From assembly GCA_013214245.1 (NCBI GenBank), contig JABSQE010000081.1, positions 1 through 7,886 on the forward strand: a stretch of DNA of 7,886 bases. Direction: 5' to 3'. The position numbers and the translations under genes are program-made. This DNA comes from Hyphomicrobiaceae bacterium. Lineage in GTDB: Bacteria > Pseudomonadota > Alphaproteobacteria > Rhizobiales > Hyphomicrobiaceae. Below are positions 5,839 through 7,886 of this stretch, piece after piece (within the stretch, counting starts at the first letter, position 1; each line of letters starts with the position of its first letter). The notes beneath the pieces are model-generated. The model was not told the origin of the DNA. It ran no database searches and worked only from the letters and a program-made list of their open reading frames with translations.

Positions 5839-6576
5839 ACCCTCAAAGAATAGTACGACCTCTAGAATTATTGCGACATAAGCAGCGAGGACAAAACCAA
5901 TTAAAATATTGATACTAACCAGTATCGCAACAAACGGTGCATAAATTTGTCCTAACAAGTTCCCTGACACGTCTGCAATCAATGCATCAATAGTGTGGCG
6001 AATTTTAAATGCTAAATCGCTCATCTGCTGTATGGTTGGTCGCGGAGAAAGATCAAGAAAAAAATATCCGGCAAGATTTTTTAATGATGCAACTGCAAGG
6101 AAATCAAGTTCAGTAGCAATATGAACACCGCTAGAAAACATAAGACCTAAAGGAAAAGAAAGTCGGAAATAGCTCCATCGTAGTGGACGCATCCCATACT
6201 TGTAAAAGCCACGCCTTAGAAGACCAGTACCTAGAAAGAGGCAAAATGCAAAGATACAGGCTAGTACAAAGGTACGTTCTTTATCGTTACCCGAAAATGT
6301 TAACAAAACTGCAATACCAGCTGCTAATGCTCTAGCAGAACCTTCAGTCACTCCTGTTAGACTGAGTAAGAATAACCTAAAGCGACTTTCATCAACGAAA
6401 TAAAATGAATCCTCGTGTTTCTGCCGAGAACACTCGAGTATACAACAAAAAAAAATTATTAAAATTGTTGTCACAACTGCCATCCACCATGGGTAAACTA
6501 GTAGCGAGCAACTGATAGAAACAATCATAATTATTTCCGCTACAATACCTAAAATATTTAAAATAACTTGTCGCAT
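5827..6576 (-). CDS. Hypothetical multi-pass membrane protein, 249 residues
   Basis: No family is recognised. Hydrophobic segments lie at about residues 4-28, 31-48, 66-94, 103-120, 136-153 and a long one at 212-244, suggesting five or six membrane spans. Between the last two is a polar stretch of about 55 residues including DLSPRPTIQQMSD and KIRHTIDALIADVSG, which may be an amphipathic or soluble loop. A basic segment RRGFYKYGMRPLRW (121-134) should face the cytoplasm. The ATG at 6574-6576 is chosen because AGAGGA ends 9 bases before it; a TTG at 6597 and a GTG at 6579 are alternatives. The frame has no internal stop over 249 codons and Lys/Arg are placed at helix edges, so it is a real protein. 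It stands alone with gaps on both sides, and a 10-bp inverted repeat overlaps its end. Confidence 0.75.
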   Translation of the reverse strand: MRQVILNILGIVAEIIMIVSISCSLLVYPWWMAVVTTILIIFFCCILECSRQKHEDSFYFVDESRFRLFLLSLTGVTEGSARALAAGIAVLLTFSGNDKERTFVLACIFAFCLFLGTGLLRRGFYKYGMRPLRWSYFRLSFPLGLMFSSGVHIATELDFLAVASLKNLAGYFFLDLSPRPTIQQMSDLAFKIRHTIDALIADVSGNLLGQIYAPFVAILVSINILIGFVLAAYVAIILEVVLFFEGGRR

Positions 6577-7638
6577 CACTGCTTGTCCTCTATCCAATTT
6601 ACTGGCTATAGGATTTAGGACATGCTGTGGATTTCATGACCCAATATAACAGTCCAGGGTAACATACGAGTGTTCAATTGCATGTAAAAGATAGAAAATC
6701 TAGAATCTATTTTAGATGGATAGGTTGATTAAAGCTATCAATAATCATGTTAATGAAAGCTGTATATTAATACTTTAAATAATAGTTTTCGTAGAACTTA
6801 AGCATCAAGCCAATGAAAGTTAGTTTTATTGGGTTTAATGGTCGATCATTAGAGATATTAAAGAGTTATCATTAAAGCAGACATTCATGCTCGTTATAGC
6901 CGTAATGAATCTAAATTAAATCTTACACCAGGATAATATAGCCTCTTACGATAGTAGGATCTTTATTAATGTATCATGAGTTGTTCATTTGTTATTTGTC
7001 AAAAAACGGGTCTAGCTACATAAATAGAAAAGTAATACTTTAGTAATATGTATAAGCAAAAATATGCTTAATTTTAGAGTAAAATCCAACAATTACTTCT
7101 AATCTATCTAGTAGAAGTCTTAAATTTAATTCTGTCATTGATAAATTAATGTTATCTGCAACTTTAGTGGCTGGAAGGTATATGCTTTAAAATAACGAAC
7201 AAACTTGCTCTCACCTACTTCTTTTACGCGTTTTTGTTCGCGATAAGAGCAATACTAATATTGTTCTAGCTTAAAAAAAGAAGTTAGCAAGAAAAAATAC
7301 TCTTCAAATTGTGTTAAGTAACATTTCTAAGGAAAGCTGTGACTATATCTTCTTAAGTAATTGTTTAAAAGTTCGAAAAAATTAATTAACTTCGTATGCA
7401 TAAAGGCAAAAGTTGCTCAAAACAACCAACGCTAATAACCTAAACAAGATATTGACATAGATATAAAATTTCATATTGGCATTTATTAATGGGCTAATCA
7501 GCAAGCACAAGCTCTAATTTGGAACAACTCCTTCATAGGCAACATAAACGATAGTTGAAATCACGTCTTTTATTGTAAACTATATGTAACAGTCGTTTAG
7601 TACTGTAAATAATAAAATTTAACCCAATATGGTTTTTA
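6577..7638. other. About 1 kb gap before mbfA with no recognised gene
   Basis: This stretch is very AT-rich and no gene is recognised. It contains two hairpins (7095-7118 and 7205-7252) and a 30-codon minus-strand frame at 7382-7474 whose translation resembles a signal peptide. A plus-strand frame beginning MKVSFIGFNGRSLEI at 6813 stops after 20 codons and matches nothing I know. It includes the downstream region of mbfA, with no clear terminator, and the upstream region of the 249-residue gene, with no clear promoter. Confidence 0.5.
7205..7252. repeat. Two-tier hairpin in a non-coding region
   Basis: TTGCTCT (7205-7211) pairs with AGAGCAA (7246-7252), and inside it CGCG (7227-7230) pairs with CGCG (7239-7242) around an 8-base loop. 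The G/C-containing stems stand out against the AT-rich background. No T-tract follows directly on either strand. It could be part of a small RNA or a relic; no RNA family is recognised. Confidence 0.35.
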
Positions 7639-7886
7639 CTAAGCGTTACCGATTAAAATGCCAGCAGTAAAAACAAGTGCACCACCTAGAACAATCTGTA
7701 ATGCCGCCTTAAAAAAAGGAGTTTTCATGAACTTGTTCTGTATCCAGGCGATAGCCCAAAGCTCTACAAACACTAAAAATATAGCTAATGATGTTGCAAC
7801 CCAAAAATCGGGTATCAAGTATGGAAATGCGTGGCCCAATCCACCAACTGCTGTCATTACACCAGATGCAATGCCACGTTTTATAG
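7639..7886 (-). CDS. mbfA: MbfA-type erythrin/VIT1 iron exporter, C-terminal part, cut by window edge
   Basis: The last 81 residues of a VIT1/CCC1-type membrane domain. The best match is the C-terminus of alphaproteobacterial MbfA (membrane-bound ferritin A), in which an N-terminal rubrerythrin-like di-iron domain is fused to a VIT1 domain that exports iron and protects against iron and peroxide stress. The visible part runs from RGIASGVMTAVGGLGHAFPY through a helix ending ELWAIAWIQNKFM to TPFFKAALQIVLGG and the terminal GILIGN. This gives three membrane helices, at about 5-25, 31-51 and 60-79 of the visible part. The true start lies beyond base 7886; the internal ATG at 7857 is a family Met or Val position, not the start. 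The rubrerythrin domain cannot be confirmed here, so a plain VIT-family transporter is the alternative. In other species mbfA is under Irr control, but its promoter is outside the window. Confidence 0.85.
   Translation of the reverse strand, partial: IKRGIASGVMTAVGGLGHAFPYLIPDFWVATSLAIFLVFVELWAIAWIQNKFMKTPFFKAALQIVLGGALVFTAGILIGNA

Noticed and set aside
1..7886. tRNA, rRNA, CRISPR arrays, insertion sequences
   Set aside because: I looked for T-loop-like GTTCGAATC motifs, regularly spaced repeats, and terminal inverted repeats with transposase frames, and saw none.

Overview
The window looks like the chromosome of an alphaproteobacterium undergoing genome decay. The lineage call rests on four proteins read directly from the sequence: a GapR/DUF2312 protein, a DUF1036 secreted protein, the C-terminal end of an MbfA-type (erythrin/VIT1) membrane protein, and a broken UPF0260 (YcgN-like) gene. 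All four are typical of Alphaproteobacteria. The base composition is visibly AT-rich. Adding up the intact genes gives about 3.0 kb of 7.9 kb, or roughly 38% coding. Such low density together with broken genes suggests a host-restricted symbiont or similar lineage (inference; the species is not identified).

Layout from left to right. Bases 1-278 (minus) hold the N-terminal 92 residues of the translation-factor ABC-F ATPase EttA, with a candidate promoter and an overlapping inverted repeat upstream. Bases 849-1281 (plus) hold a UPF0260 pseudogene with an extra A in an A-run, an in-frame TAG and a small deletion. Bases 1772-1950 (plus) hold what may be the eroded start of a UbiH-like flavin hydroxylase. 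pgsA (phospholipid synthesis) lies on the minus strand at 2041-2628, followed by a hairpin terminator. A small two-helix membrane protein of unknown function lies on the plus strand at 2859-3242. Then come the DUF1036 gene (minus, 4056-4511) and gapR (plus, 5370-5675), arranged divergently about 0.86 kb apart. A 249-residue multi-pass membrane protein of unknown function lies on the minus strand at 5827-6576, and a 10-bp inverted repeat spans its end. The window closes with the C-terminal part of mbfA (minus, 7639-7886).

The surviving genes are single housekeeping units (translation throttle, phosphatidylglycerol synthesis, nucleoid protein, iron export) rather than an operon. No mobile element, CRISPR array, tRNA or rRNA was seen. 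The gaps are best read as eroded former genes. I see no convincing new multi-gene system. The points most worth a second look are the recently broken UPF0260 gene, the UbiH-like remnant, the two unrecognised membrane proteins, and a few hairpins or palindromes placed at gene boundaries.
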